Origin: Spirochaetia bacterium
GTDB lineage: Bacteria > Spirochaetota > Leptospiria > Turneriellales > JAOUOS01
NCBI GenBank assembly: GCA_029880285.1
Contig: JAOUOS010000004.1
Location: forward strand, 62,001-126,000
Direction of reading: 5' to 3'
DNA: 64,000 nt
Shown here: in pieces, positions 28,618-38,378 of the stretch
How positions within the stretch are numbered: the first letter of the stretch is position 1
How the letters are laid out: each line of letters opens with the position of its first letter
Program-made: the position numbers and the translations under genes
The notes under the pieces: generated by a model
Databases searched by the model: none
Seen by the model: only the letters and a program-made list of their open reading frames with translations
Told to the model about the DNA's origin: nothing

Positions 28618-28947
28618 ATGATATTAGAAGCTGTAGAAGAGACTATGAAAAATTTAATTACAGCACGCTCGTCAAGCGTCACAGAAATTTCGACAACAGG
28701 TTTTAACTTAAAACCTGAAAATGGATTTTCGGGAAAATCTTTTGAACAAAGATACGAGGCAAGAACAAGACTATCTGTATTGAAAAACAATACAAATGAA
28801 ACTGATGATTTTGAAAGTATCTTAAAAAAAGAATTACTCGCGAAAAATATTAAAAGAAACTATGATGATAGTTTGGGTAAAAATAATTTGAATTTGAATA
28901 CTGAAGAACTTAAAACAATTCAATTTCTTCATGATTTTTGGGCTTGA
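28618..28947 (+). CDS. Small protein of unknown function
   Basis: A 109-residue hydrophilic protein with no signal peptide or membrane span. It is likely real: TGGAGA precedes the ATG at the right distance and a promoter with a perfect -10 lies upstream. It has a Ser/Thr-rich N-terminal part and a charged, helical C-terminal part. Its last codons lie in a 30-bp palindrome and overlap the convergent membrane-protein gene by 19 bases. The antisense frame at 28554-28790 is rejected. Confidence 0.6.
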   Translation: MILEAVEETMKNLITARSSSVTEISTTGFNLKPENGFSGKSFEQRYEARTRLSVLKNNTNETDDFESILKKELLAKNIKRNYDDSLGKNNLNLNTEELKTIQFLHDFWA

Positions 28948-29450
28948 TTAATCAAGCCCAAAAATCCATTTATACAGGCAGATATAAGACATACTAAAAA
29001 ACTATAAAAGTAAAACGTGTAGTCTGCATGTTCTAACGGCGCGATTCTTTCTGGATAAGAGAAATTTAAATAATATAAATAACTAATACCGGCTAAACCG
29101 AATACACGAACAGTAAACAAACTGATAAAATAATTTTTCGAAAGCTTAATTCTAAAGAGAATAAAGAGAGAAGGTATTAATGAAATTAATATAAAAATTA
29201 CAAAAAGAAGAAAATCATCAGTATAAATTGCGTGTGATTTATCTTTTTCAATGCCAAATTGAATTATATAAGAACGCCATCCTTGAATTAAAAAAAAGAT
29301 CATACCTAAAGTGCTTATAATAAATAATTTTTCAGTTAAAACATAAAATAAAAAAGTTTCTTTTAAGAATAAATAAAACCTGTAAATAACCTGAAAAAAT
29401 CCAATAATTGAAATTTTTATTAAATTTATGACAAAAAAAATTGTTTTCAA
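28929..29450 (-). CDS. Integral membrane protein of unknown function
   Basis: A 173-residue protein with about four hydrophobic segments (near residues 5-25, 45-60, 80-100, 145-165) separated by short polar loops. No recognised motif. It overlaps the convergent small gene by 19 bases. The upstream gap to 29596 is AT-rich and could hold divergent promoters for this gene and the HEAT-repeat gene. Confidence 0.6.
   Translation of the reverse strand: MKTIFFVINLIKISIIGFFQVIYRFYLFLKETFLFYVLTEKLFIISTLGMIFFLIQGWRSYIIQFGIEKDKSHAIYTDDFLLFVIFILISLIPSLFILFRIKLSKNYFISLFTVRVFGLAGISYLYYLNFSYPERIAPLEHADYTFYFYSFLVCLISACINGFLGLINQAQKS
28935..28964. repeat. Perfect 30-bp palindrome at overlapping gene ends
   Basis: 15-bp arms without loop, centred at 28949/28950 (TTTTTGGGCTTGATT and its reverse complement). 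The hairpin would form in transcripts from either strand and contains the last codons of the plus-strand gene and the C-terminal codons of the minus-strand gene. The flanking T and A runs are on the wrong sides for a classical terminator, but the RNA would still be strongly folded. Confidence 0.8.
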
Positions 29451-29595
29451 AATAATTCTCTGTATATTAAAGATATTAAAATAAAATATAAGATGTTAAT
29501 AAAAATATGATCAAAGTTTATGAGTGGTAATAAAAATGCAAACTTTTTTTATATTGAGGTTGACTTTATATGATTTAATTGACGAAAATAAAATT

Positions 29596-30393
29596 ATGAC
29601 TTTTAAAAAAATTATAAAAAAGAAGAAAAATATTAGAACATTATCTATATATTTAACATTATTTTTTGTAAATTTTTCAATACTTTTCGCGGGACCTAAA
29701 ATTATAAAAAACCGTCTTACAAAAGAAAATTTAAATCTAATTTATGAAACTAAAGTAGGCGGTATTGAAAGTAGAATTCGAGCGATTAAAACATGCGGCA
29801 GCCAAAGGATGTATTTTTGCCTGCGGGCGCTAACCGAAAACCTTGAAGATGAAAATAGCGAAATTAGACGCGTAAGCGCACAAAATATTGGAACACTAAG
29901 AATTTATGATGCCTTTAATGCCTTAGAATCAGCTTTAAAAAAAGAAAATGAAACAAAGGTAAAAAAAACAATTATTATGGCAATAGGCTATTTAAATAAA
30001 CCAAATACTTCAAACGCTATTGAGCCTTATTTGCGTGACAAAGAAGATGAAATTAGAGAGACCACCGCTAAATCACTGGCATTATTAAATGATGAAAAAT
30101 CATTAGGCGCTTTAAGACAGGCTTATAAAGCAGAAAACAATGAACTGGTAAAAGTAAATATACTGTCTACAATCTTGATAATAGATAGTACTGATTATAA
30201 AGAGAGAGCTGAACTTTTAAAATATCTTAATAACAGCAACCGATGGATTAGATACAATGCGGCTCAAACTTTGCAAACGGTGCGTTTTGTTGAAGCCGTA
30301 AATACTCTTGAAAAAGCATTAAATCTAGAAGACGAAATTATCGTAAGAAAAGAGCTATATAGAGCATATATAAATGTAATTAACGCATTTTAA
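29596..30393 (+). CDS. Exported HEAT-repeat protein
   Basis: The ATG at 29596 gives a signal peptide with a strongly basic N-region (KKIIKKKKNIR) and cleavage near FAGPK; the GTG at 29524 would add 24 residues of no clear use. The mature part is five or so HEAT/PBS-lyase-type helical repeats (ENSEIRRVSAQNIGTLR, KEDEIRETTAKSLALLN, SNRWIRYNAAQTLQTVR). Such repeats bind proteins; no catalytic part is present. Its end overlaps the mnmA stop by 4 bases in convergent orientation. Confidence 0.75.
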   Translation: MTFKKIIKKKKNIRTLSIYLTLFFVNFSILFAGPKIIKNRLTKENLNLIYETKVGGIESRIRAIKTCGSQRMYFCLRALTENLEDENSEIRRVSAQNIGTLRIYDAFNALESALKKENETKVKKTIIMAIGYLNKPNTSNAIEPYLRDKEDEIRETTAKSLALLNDEKSLGALRQAYKAENNELVKVNILSTILIIDSTDYKERAELLKYLNNSNRWIRYNAAQTLQTVRFVEAVNTLEKALNLEDEIIVRKELYRAYINVINAF

Positions 30394-31484
30394 TAATTTA
30401 AGCTTATTTCGCCGCCGGCCAATATATAATTTTCTTTACAATGATAAAATACGACAGATTGACCGGGCGTGACAGCTCCCGCGTTAGATAGTAATTTTAT
30501 TTTAATAACATCGTTTGTTTCTTTGAAAATTAAAGATTTTACAGGCTTGCTATTATACCGAATTTGTGCTAAAACTTTAATACCTTCATTTGTTAAATTT
30601 TCAGAAACAAGACCCTGATATACATTGTTTATCGAATAAAATTCATTATTACTAAGTTTTTCTTTTTCGCCTATTGTAATATCACCGTTTGCGTGAATTT
30701 TAAGAACGTAAGCTGGTTTACCAATGGCAATATTTAAACCTTTTCTTTGACCAATTGTAAAATTTTCTTTTCCCTCATGCTTTGCTAATATATTACCATT
30801 TGTATCTAAAATATTACCTTTTTGAAACACAATACCTTCTTTTTTTAAAAAGTTTCTGTAATTATTATCTGGTATAAAACAAATTTCCTGCGATTCAGAC
30901 TTTTCGGCTGTTACTAAATTATGTTTTTTAGCTATTTTTCTTACTTGTTCTTTAGTGTAATCAGCAAGAGGAAACAAAGTTTTCTTTAGATCGTTTTGAC
31001 TCATGCCATATAGAAAATAACTTTGATCTTTGTTGACATCTTTAGCGGGGAAAATTGCTCTTCTGCTGTTTCTTAAAGTTTTTATACTTGCGTAATGCCC
31101 CGTGGCAACGTAATCAAAACCCAAAGATAATGCACGTTTTATGAAAAATCCAAATTTAATATGGTTATTGCATTGAACACAGGGGTTGGGAGTTTTACCA
31201 TTTTTGTAATTTTCAATAAAATTTTCAACAATGTATTGTTTAAATTCATTTTCCATCCGCAAAATATAAAAAGGAATATCTAACGCTCTGGCAATTTTCG
31301 CGGCATCTTTAGCTTCATTTGGCGAACAGCATGATCTTAAAGTACACTTGGTTAATTCTTCGTTTTTATACTCCCACAAACGCATGTGAGCTCCTGAAAC
31401 TTTATAACCCTGTTCTTTTAATAAAAAAGCGGCCGTTGAAGAATCAACACCGCCCGACATCGCGAGAAGTACTTTCTTTTTCAT
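30390..31484 (-). CDS. mnmA: tRNA-specific 2-thiouridylase MnmA
   Basis: 364 residues from the ATG at 31484; upstream codons to 31604 overlap yqgE and are not part of the family. The PP-loop SGGVDSSTAAFLL binds ATP, NPCVQCNNHIKF holds the first catalytic Cys and SQEICFIP the second. The enzyme inserts sulfur at U34 of tRNAs for Lys, Glu and Gln. Full length. Confidence 0.95.
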   Translation of the reverse strand: MKKKVLLAMSGGVDSSTAAFLLKEQGYKVSGAHMRLWEYKNEELTKCTLRSCCSPNEAKDAAKIARALDIPFYILRMENEFKQYIVENFIENYKNGKTPNPCVQCNNHIKFGFFIKRALSLGFDYVATGHYASIKTLRNSRRAIFPAKDVNKDQSYFLYGMSQNDLKKTLFPLADYTKEQVRKIAKKHNLVTAEKSESQEICFIPDNNYRNFLKKEGIVFQKGNILDTNGNILAKHEGKENFTIGQRKGLNIAIGKPAYVLKIHANGDITIGEKEKLSNNEFYSINNVYQGLVSENLTNEGIKVLAQIRYNSKPVKSLIFKETNDVIKIKLLSNAGAVTPGQSVVFYHCKENYILAGGEISLNY

Positions 31485-31497
31485 TAATATTATAAAT

Positions 31498-32052
31498 TCA
31501 ATTAAAAAAAGGATTACGGACATTTTTAGCGAAATACCCGTAAATACCGCCCTTGTGATGCAAAGCTTCACGCCAAACAACCTGAGGATTTTGATGAAAC
31601 ACAATTTCTTTTGAAGCCGGCATAGTTATCCATGTTTTTGACTCAAGTTCATTTTCAAGCTGGTCAGCTACCCACCCCGCGTAACCATGATAAATATGAA
31701 AAGGATAATCATTTTCAAGCAAATCAATCATGAGTTCTTTATTACTGCCCAAAAATACGTCGGGTATTATTTCTTCACCAGAATTTCTGGCGTTTTTAAA
31801 ACCATGCAATACAAACAAAGCGTCTGGCCTTACCGGACCGCCTTCATAAAGTTTTATTTCTTGGGCCTTTTCTGACATACCTTGCACTACATCATAAAGC
31901 GTTATATTTTCAAGACGATTTACAACAAGTCCAAAAGCTCCATTTTTATCATGTTCTATTAAAAGAACTACAGTCTGCACAAAATTTGGATCTTGAATAG
32001 TTGAGTTTGATATTAAAAAATGCCCTTTATAACTTTGTTTTTCTTTACCCAT
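31498..32052 (-). CDS. yqgE: YqgE/AlgH family protein (UPF0301, DUF179)
   Basis: A 184-residue protein with the family signature GHFLISNSTIQDPNFVQTVV and GAFGLVVNRL near the N-terminus and GYAGWVADQLENEL further on. The biochemical function is not established. It begins 15 bases after mdh, in the same direction, and is followed by mnmA. Confidence 0.92.
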   Translation of the reverse strand: MGKEKQSYKGHFLISNSTIQDPNFVQTVVLLIEHDKNGAFGLVVNRLENITLYDVVQGMSEKAQEIKLYEGGPVRPDALFVLHGFKNARNSGEEIIPDVFLGSNKELMIDLLENDYPFHIYHGYAGWVADQLENELESKTWITMPASKEIVFHQNPQVVWREALHHKGGIYGYFAKNVRNPFFN

Positions 32053-32067
32053 TACAAAAAAAAATTG

Positions 32068-33027
32068 TTAAGTAATAAAATTTAAGGTTTTTAAGTTTTC
32101 TTTTAAACTTTCAACGGCAGCGGCGCTTTTATCAAGGGCTTCTTTTTCATTGGGTTCAAGTTCTATTTCAATTATTTTTTCCATGCCGTTGCCGCCAAAA
32201 ACCGCGGGTAAACCAATAAAAAGATCGTTATAACCGTATTCTCCTTCGCAGTAAACAGCGGCGGGAAAAACTTTCTTTTGATCTCTTATGATACTTTCGG
32301 TCATAGCCATGGCGCTAGCCGCCGGCGCGTAAAAAGCGGAACCTGTTTTTAATAAGGCGACAATTTCTCCGCCGCCTTTTCTGGTTCTTTCTACAATAGA
32401 CTCTATTTTTTCTGAAGTCATCCCCGGAAAATGAGGCAAAGGCACACCGCCCACATAAGAATATCTGGGCAAAGGAACCATTGAATCACCGTGCCCCCCT
32501 AAAACAAAAGCGCTTATGCTTTCAACGCTTATTCCTGTTTCAAGCGCGATAAAAGCCCTAAAGCGTGAAGCATCTAATATGCCGGCCATACCCATAACTC
32601 TATTCTTGTGAAAACCGGATATTTTATAGAAAAGATAAACCATCGCGTCTAACGGATTTGAAATAACAATAACGTAAGAATTAGGCGCGTATCTTTTTAC
32701 GTTTTCTGCCACTTGCGCCATAATTTTCGCGTTGGTTGAAAGCAAATCGTCCCTGCTCATACCAGGTTTTCGGGGAATGCCTGCTGTAATAATAATTACA
32801 TCTGCGTCTTTTATATCTTCATAATTATTTGTGCCAATTAAATTTGAATTTATTTTTTCAATAGGTGTAGTTTCTAATATATCTAATGCCTTACCCTGCG
32901 GAAGTCCTTCTACAATATCAAATAAAACAATATCGCCTAATCCTTTTTTTGCGGCCATATAAGCCAGATTGCCGCCAATCATCCCCGCGCCAATAACCGC
33001 GATTTTTGGTTTTTGAAACATATTCAT
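32068..33027 (-). CDS. mdh: Malate dehydrogenase (LDH-like type)
   Basis: A 319-residue NAD-dependent enzyme of the TCA cycle. It has the Rossmann GAGMIGGNLAY, a substrate loop RKPGMSRDDLL with Arg at the malate/lactate discriminating position, and the catalytic His in GGHGDSMVP. AAAGGAG stands 9 bases before the ATG. Divergent from the DUF3467 gene. Confidence 0.95.
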   Translation of the reverse strand: MNMFQKPKIAVIGAGMIGGNLAYMAAKKGLGDIVLFDIVEGLPQGKALDILETTPIEKINSNLIGTNNYEDIKDADVIIITAGIPRKPGMSRDDLLSTNAKIMAQVAENVKRYAPNSYVIVISNPLDAMVYLFYKISGFHKNRVMGMAGILDASRFRAFIALETGISVESISAFVLGGHGDSMVPLPRYSYVGGVPLPHFPGMTSEKIESIVERTRKGGGEIVALLKTGSAFYAPAASAMAMTESIIRDQKKVFPAAVYCEGEYGYNDLFIGLPAVFGGNGMEKIIEIELEPNEKEALDKSAAAVESLKENLKTLNFIT

Positions 33028-33150
33028 TTATTGTTACTCCTTTCTCTTTTTTATAAGGATAAACAACTAAGATTTGGTCGTTTTGTCAACAATTATGAGA
33101 AATTATATTTTATTCTTGCTATTGGGAAACAGAATACAAATATTGATCTT

Positions 33151-33459
33151 ATGAAAAAACCAGAAAAAGCGACTATAGGCGAAAATAAAATTGAAATTCA
33201 ATTAGACCCTGAAATAATGAAGGGTATTTTTTCAAATGTAACGAACATAGGACATACGCAGGAAGAATTTATGCTTGATTTTCTATTTATACAACAACAG
33301 CCGGCCCCTTTTGGTAAACTTGTTTCAAGAATAATTATGACACCAAATCATGCTAAAAGGCTTCTGCATGCCCTGCAGGAAAATATTAGAAAATATGAAG
33401 AAAATCATGGGAAGCTGGAGGTTTCTTCTAATATTCCGCCTAAAAGAACCATTCAATAA
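33151..33459 (+). CDS. DUF3467 family protein
   Basis: 102 residues from the ATG at 33151; the longer open frame back to 33013 overlaps mdh and is not conserved-looking. The family pattern is clear: GIFSNVTNIGHTQEEFMLDF, then FGKLVSRIIMTPNHAKRLLH and a C-terminal ENIRKYEENHG. The function of the family is unknown. It ends 6 bases before holA. Confidence 0.82.
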   Translation: MKKPEKATIGENKIEIQLDPEIMKGIFSNVTNIGHTQEEFMLDFLFIQQQPAPFGKLVSRIIMTPNHAKRLLHALQENIRKYEENHGKLEVSSNIPPKRTIQ

Positions 33460-33465
33460 ATACTT

Positions 33466-34530
33466 TTGAAAACAGTTATATTAAAAGATTTTCAAAGTTT
33501 AAAAAAAGAATCGCTTAAAGTAACTCAATATCAGGTTTTTTTATTATATTCACATGATCATCTGGTTGTTGAAGAAGTATATGGTTTTATACATAAAACG
33601 CTCAGTGAAAAAGAACCTAATATTGAAAATGTAACTTTAAATGGCCTTGAAACTGACGCTTCTATTTTTCACGCCGAACTTAGCACAATACCCATGTTTC
33701 AAAACTGCCGTGTTTTATTTATAAGACATGCCGATACCATTCTTAAAAAAATTGACGCGAATAAAACTATACTCTCTTATTTTTTAAGAGATTTTAAAAA
33801 TCTGCCAGATACCACTAAACTAATTTTACAGATAGATGATAAAAAAATTCCCGCGTCACTTAAAACTCTTGAAGAAAACACATTAATTTACAAAACTGAT
33901 GATATTAGAGAAAAAGATCTGCCTTTCTTTTTAAAATCAAGATCGCAAATAATGGGATACAGCATTGATGATATAGCATTAAAAATTCTTATTGAAAAAT
34001 GCGCATGGGATTACTCGCAGGCCATACAGGCTTTAGACAGGCTTTTTACTTATGCCGTGCATGAAAAAAAGATTTCAACCGAAGATGTTCATGAGGTTTG
34101 CCATGATATGGAAGGTGACGTTTATTTTATGATCTTAGATTCACTTTCAGAAAGAAAAATAAAGCAATGCGTTAAATTACTTATTCATCATAAATTAAAT
34201 TACGGTGACTTTATTGTTCAGGGGATAATTAAACTTTTTACAAACGCCCTGAGATACAGCTATTTAAGAAACAACAATAATTTAAGTACAAATGAAATTT
34301 TCAAAAGACTTGAAATAAAAACAAATCATGCTTTTATTTTAAAAAAAAATGAAAATCAATTTCAAAAACTTCTTTCAAAATACAATGCAAAAGAAATTTC
34401 TGATATACTTGAAAAGCTTTTTGAACTTGACAAACGCTTTAAAGAGAACACACGTTTAGAAGAGCAAAAAACCTTTTTAATTACTTTTGCCGCTTCACTG
34501 GAAAATAAAGTATCTTTGCCGTTGAATTAA
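33466..34530 (+). CDS. holA: DNA polymerase III subunit delta
   Basis: A 354-residue clamp-loader subunit that opens the sliding clamp. An N-terminal AAA+-like fold without Walker motifs (YQVFLLYSHDHLVVEEVYGF, VLFIRHADTILKK, TTKLILQIDDKKIP) is followed by the helical collar (DGDVYFMILDSLSERK-type block). The start is TTG at 33466. The 3' end overlaps the convergent small gene by 50 bases. Confidence 0.85.
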   Translation: MKTVILKDFQSLKKESLKVTQYQVFLLYSHDHLVVEEVYGFIHKTLSEKEPNIENVTLNGLETDASIFHAELSTIPMFQNCRVLFIRHADTILKKIDANKTILSYFLRDFKNLPDTTKLILQIDDKKIPASLKTLEENTLIYKTDDIREKDLPFFLKSRSQIMGYSIDDIALKILIEKCAWDYSQAIQALDRLFTYAVHEKKISTEDVHEVCHDMEGDVYFMILDSLSERKIKQCVKLLIHHKLNYGDFIVQGIIKLFTNALRYSYLRNNNNLSTNEIFKRLEIKTNHAFILKKNENQFQKLLSKYNAKEISDILEKLFELDKRFKENTRLEEQKTFLITFAASLENKVSLPLN

Positions 34531-34687
34531 CAGAAGATTCAGGCACTAAATTTTGATTAACACGCATCCAAATTCTGAACTTTCCGGCTTTGTCGGTTTT
34601 ACATTCTATGTCTTGTTTTTGAAGTTTATATTGAATTTTATAATTTTCCAATTTAAGAACCCTTCCTGAGTTTATTTGTTTTTGCAT
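34481..34687 (-). CDS. Small basic protein of unknown function
   Basis: 68 residues, Lys/Gln-rich, no cysteines, no membrane span. It has one of the best ribosome-binding sites in the window (AAGGAGG, 5 bases before the ATG), which makes it likely real although 50 bases of its 3' end are antisense to holA. No family recognised. Confidence 0.55.
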   Translation of the reverse strand: MQKQINSGRVLKLENYKIQYKLQKQDIECKTDKAGKFRIWMRVNQNLVPESSVNSTAKILYFPVKRQK

Positions 34688-35000
34688 TGGTTCCTCCTTG
34701 AACCGTTTTTATCTTAAAAAAAATCTTTGCTACAAAAGAAAAATAACTCTTTTTAAAATAAGCTTATAATATATTTCGGCAATATTTGAAAAAATTAAAT
34801 TATCTTTTTATATTTGAAAGATACTTATTTTTTATTAAATTATTTTTATGGCATTAGCTGCCGATTAAAATAAACCCTTCATTGAGCATATAAATTAAAC
34901 AAAAAGAAAATCTCGACTTTGAAAATGACAATTATAAAACAAAAAATATTTCTTAACTCTATTCTTCTTTGCACAAATCATGGGCATAGGAACAAGTTAA
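34688..35000. other. AT-rich intergenic region
   Basis: 313 bases between the small gene (start at 34687) and the end of mutL. It holds the upstream region of the small gene. Very AT-rich, with no convincing -35/-10 pair, no hairpin terminator and no open frame that I would support. Confidence 0.5.
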
Positions 35001-36800
35001 CTAAACCCGTCTTTTAAAAAGACCAAAAATATCTTCTTTGCTTAAAGAAACCATAGTAGGACGGCCATGCGGGCAGCGCCGGGGATTTTCACATTTCGCA
35101 AGTTCTTCAAGTAAATCTCGCAGATTCTCGGTTGAATCGGTATCACCTTTTTTTATAGAGTGCCGGCAGGCAAGAGATTTTGCCATGTGATCGAAGAGTT
35201 CTTTGGCCTCTACCTCGCCTTTTTCTTCAATTAAACCTAAAGCCGCGAAAAAAGATTTTTCTTCTTCATTTACTTTTACGTAAAAAGGAACCTGAGAAAG
35301 ATGAAAGCCTGCCGGACCCAAATCTTCAAGTTCAAAACCTAAAGAAGATATTAATGCGCTATACTCTTTTACTAAGGCTTTTTCAGCCGGAGAAAGATTT
35401 AATGAAACCGTATGTAATAGATTCTGCGAAACACTTTGTTTTTGGTTTAACTTATTTATAAACTTTTCGTAATTAATTCTTTCATGAGCAGTATGTTGAT
35501 CTACTAAAAATATTCCCTCATCTGATGAACAAAGTAAAAATGTGTCAAATAAACGCGCGTGAGCCTTAGGGGGCAAAAATAAATTGTTATCACTTTTTTG
35601 TTCTTCGCTAAATGTTTCATTACTTGATGCCCCCTTTGGTTTAAGTTTTTCAAGATTACTTTCAAGCTGTAAGTTATTCTGAACGGTTTCTTTTTTTTCT
35701 TCTTTTAATAAAAGCGGTATAGATAATTCCAATTTTTTTGTTTCTTCTTTATCAGAAGAAGTTTTCTTCGCGGGATAATACATGCGCCTCATTGAAATAG
35801 GACCTTTGCCTTCAACCGCCCGGCCTACTGATTGAAACATAAATTCTAAAATTTTATTTTCATCTTTAAATCTTACTTCTTTTTTTTGCGGATGCACGTT
35901 AACGTCTACTTCAAGACTGTTTAAATTTAAAAATAAAAAAGCAATAGGAAAGCGCCCCGGCGGTAGCATTTCGCCATACGCCTTTTTTAATATACCGAAT
36001 AGTTTATTATATTTTACAGAGCGGTTATTGATAAAAAACCGTAAAAAAGAGCCATTGCTTTTATAAAATCCAAAGTTTGACACAAACCCTTCTACTGAGC
36101 CCTTTTCAAATTCTGCGTAAAGAGGCGAAAGAGAAGATAAAAACTCTTCTGAAAAGATATCTTTTATTCTTTCAGATAAAGAATTTGCTTTGCTAAATAA
36201 TACTCTTTCTGTTTTTTCATAAGAGTATTCAAAAGAAATAGAGGGGTACGCTAAAGCGTAATTGGTAATAATATCAAGAAATTCTGTTTTTATTTTTCTC
36301 TCGTTTGAAGCAAATTCTTTTCGTACAGGAACATTAAAAAATAAATCTTCTACTACAACTCTGGTACCCTCTGGCAGGGGAGATGGTTCTGTTTTTGAAA
36401 TCATATCGGCTTCAGCAGTTATTTTATACGCGCCGTCGCTTTCTTTATAGCGGCTTTCTATAGTTAGTCTTGACACCGAACGTATAGAGCCTAAAGCTTC
36501 GCCTCTAAAGCCAAGTGAAGAAACATGTAATAAATCATCCAGGTTTTTTATTTTACTGGTTGCAAAATTTTCAACCGCCAAAGACAAATCATCTTTGTGT
36601 ATGCCGCTGCCGTTATCGCGCACCTGAAGGCTTTCAAACCCCGCCCCTTTAATAAAAATTTCAATTTTATCGGCGCCCGCGTCAATAGAGTTTTCTAACA
36701 GTTCTTTTAAAACTCCGGCTGGCGATTCAATAACCTCACCTGCGGCTATTTGCGCGACTAGTATATTGGGAAGTTTAGTAATGTTTGACACGAGAGGCAT
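35001..36800 (-). CDS. mutL: DNA mismatch repair endonuclease MutL
   Basis: 599 residues from the ATG at 36800 (MPLVSNITKLPN); nine further upstream codons are possible but unusual. The N-terminal GHKL ATPase has IAAGEVIESP, LLENSIDAGA (catalytic Glu), DNGSGI and GFRGEAL. A variable linker follows. The C-terminal endonuclease motif is DQHTAHERINYE (consensus DQHA-X2-E-X4-E, with Thr for Ala), with ACRHSIK and CPHGRPT as the other metal-site motifs. So this is the nicking type found in bacteria without MutH. Confidence 0.95.
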   Translation of the reverse strand: MPLVSNITKLPNILVAQIAAGEVIESPAGVLKELLENSIDAGADKIEIFIKGAGFESLQVRDNGSGIHKDDLSLAVENFATSKIKNLDDLLHVSSLGFRGEALGSIRSVSRLTIESRYKESDGAYKITAEADMISKTEPSPLPEGTRVVVEDLFFNVPVRKEFASNERKIKTEFLDIITNYALAYPSISFEYSYEKTERVLFSKANSLSERIKDIFSEEFLSSLSPLYAEFEKGSVEGFVSNFGFYKSNGSFLRFFINNRSVKYNKLFGILKKAYGEMLPPGRFPIAFLFLNLNSLEVDVNVHPQKKEVRFKDENKILEFMFQSVGRAVEGKGPISMRRMYYPAKKTSSDKEETKKLELSIPLLLKEEKKETVQNNLQLESNLEKLKPKGASSNETFSEEQKSDNNLFLPPKAHARLFDTFLLCSSDEGIFLVDQHTAHERINYEKFINKLNQKQSVSQNLLHTVSLNLSPAEKALVKEYSALISSLGFELEDLGPAGFHLSQVPFYVKVNEEEKSFFAALGLIEEKGEVEAKELFDHMAKSLACRHSIKKGDTDSTENLRDLLEELAKCENPRRCPHGRPTMVSLSKEDIFGLFKRRV

Positions 36801-36928
36801 TTTATAAATAAAGAGGCATAAGATCAAATCTATTTTTTATAAATATCATTTGCCAACTTATGAAATCAAGATTAACTTATTAATAAGAGTAAATATATCT
36901 TTCATAAAAATTTTTTTAGGAGGATTAT

Positions 36929-37642
36929 ATGTCACAGTCAATATTGCTAAAATATATAGACGAACAGGTTATTAGACAATCAGAGGGTAAACATCCGAAA
37001 GAATACGGGCCGGTAATTACCATTTCAAGAGAATATGGGTGTCAAGCTTGGGATTTAGCTGAAAAACTATCTATAAAATTAAATGAAGCGTTAAAAGACA
37101 AGGATATTGAATGGAAAATTTTTGGCAGAGAAATTGTTAATAAAGCGGCAGAAAAGTTAGAAATACATCCTAAGGCAATTGATAGTATTTACCGAGAAAA
37201 GCCCCCCAGCTTATTTGAAGATTTTTTTAATTTACTTTCTGAATATTATCATCCCAGTGATATAAAAATTAAAAAAACTTTAGCCGGCATTATAAAGGCT
37301 ATTGCTAATAATGGTCACGCGATAATAATAGGCAGGGGCGGCGTTGTGCTAACCAAAGATATATCAAAATCATATCACATAAAATTGCATGCCCGCAAAG
37401 AATGGAGAATTAAGCAGGTTAAAGAAAAGCAAAAAATTACTGAAAAAGAAGCTGAAAGCATAATAGATAGAATTGATAAAGAAAGAGTTTATTTAAGAAA
37501 TTTTTTCGCCGGCGAAGAGCTTACAAATTATGCTTATGATATTATTTTTAACAATGAAACGAATACAAGCTCAGAAATTATTAATGCTTTAATTCCCATT
37601 TTAACGGCAAAAAAATTAATTCCACGGATTTTGATGATTTGA
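36929..37642 (+). CDS. Cytidylate kinase-like protein
   Basis: A 237-residue member of the cytidylate-kinase-like family (PF13189 pattern): VITISREYGCQAWDLAEKLS at the nucleotide loop, IIIGRGGVVLTKD and HIKLHARKEWRIKQV downstream. The P-loop is a variant, so nucleotide kinase activity is likely but the substrate is unknown. AGGAGG stands 6 bases before the ATG. It stands alone, divergent from mutL. Confidence 0.8.
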   Translation: MSQSILLKYIDEQVIRQSEGKHPKEYGPVITISREYGCQAWDLAEKLSIKLNEALKDKDIEWKIFGREIVNKAAEKLEIHPKAIDSIYREKPPSLFEDFFNLLSEYYHPSDIKIKKTLAGIIKAIANNGHAIIIGRGGVVLTKDISKSYHIKLHARKEWRIKQVKEKQKITEKEAESIIDRIDKERVYLRNFFAGEELTNYAYDIIFNNETNTSSEIINALIPILTAKKLIPRILMI

Positions 37643-37823
37643 TATCTATTTAAAATGCTTATTTTTTTTAACACAATATAAAAAATAAATTTTATCATCA
37701 AAAATAACTATTTACGAAGAAAAATAACAACTCGCGAATCAAAACCAATACTTCGCGAAAAATCATTTGTTTTTTTTAAAATATGGGTTATTATAATTAT
37801 AGTAAAACACTAAGGAGACTATA

Positions 37824-38378
37824 ATGACAACAAAATCAAGAAAGCTTAAATTTATCGCTATTGCAACGATAATTTCACTAAGCGTAATAATGTGCAGAGA
37901 AGATGCCAGTAAAATAACTACCGCTAGTACGAACACAGTAGAATGCGGCAAAGAACCCATAACTGATATCAAGATGAATACAACTTCACCAAATTTAAAA
38001 GGTGAAAATGAAAAAGCGATAGTAACTGTAACAACAAAAGAAGGCTGTGGAGAAATTCTGCATGTAAGATTTAAAGAAATAAATGGCATAGCAAAGCCAA
38101 GCTGGAGCTATGTTTATCCTAAAAATACGGGAAACGGTATTTTTGAAGCAAGATTTCATGAGAACTTGAAAAATAAGCGCGGCAAATGGGAAATTGTTGA
38201 AATTTATTTATATAATGAATCAACAAATATTGAATATTTATATGAAATCAACAAAGAAAAAAATGTGTTTAAGTATAAATCAACCTTAAATGAAAATGAA
38301 ACTGATACCACAATTAAATTAACTTCAAGTATAACAGTAGCAAGCTCTGCCGTCTCCATTAAAAAATCCGCGCTTTAA
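37824..38378 (+). CDS. Putative lipoprotein of unknown function
   Basis: 184 residues. A basic N-terminus and hydrophobic stretch lead to a lipobox-like SVIMC at about residue 30, so membrane anchoring by lipid is likely. The mature part is beta-rich with three further cysteines (VECGKE, EGCGE). AAGGAG stands 7 bases before the ATG, and a TATAAT (37792-37797) lies just upstream. The stop codon is in the loop of a terminator-like hairpin, so it is probably monocistronic. Confidence 0.65.
   Translation: MTTKSRKLKFIAIATIISLSVIMCREDASKITTASTNTVECGKEPITDIKMNTTSPNLKGENEKAIVTVTTKEGCGEILHVRFKEINGIAKPSWSYVYPKNTGNGIFEARFHENLKNKRGKWEIVEIYLYNESTNIEYLYEINKEKNVFKYKSTLNENETDTTIKLTSSITVASSAVSIKKSAL

Noticed and set aside
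28554..28790. 78-codon minus-strand frame opposite the small gene
   Set aside because: The plus-strand frame has a good promoter and ribosome-binding site; this one has neither.
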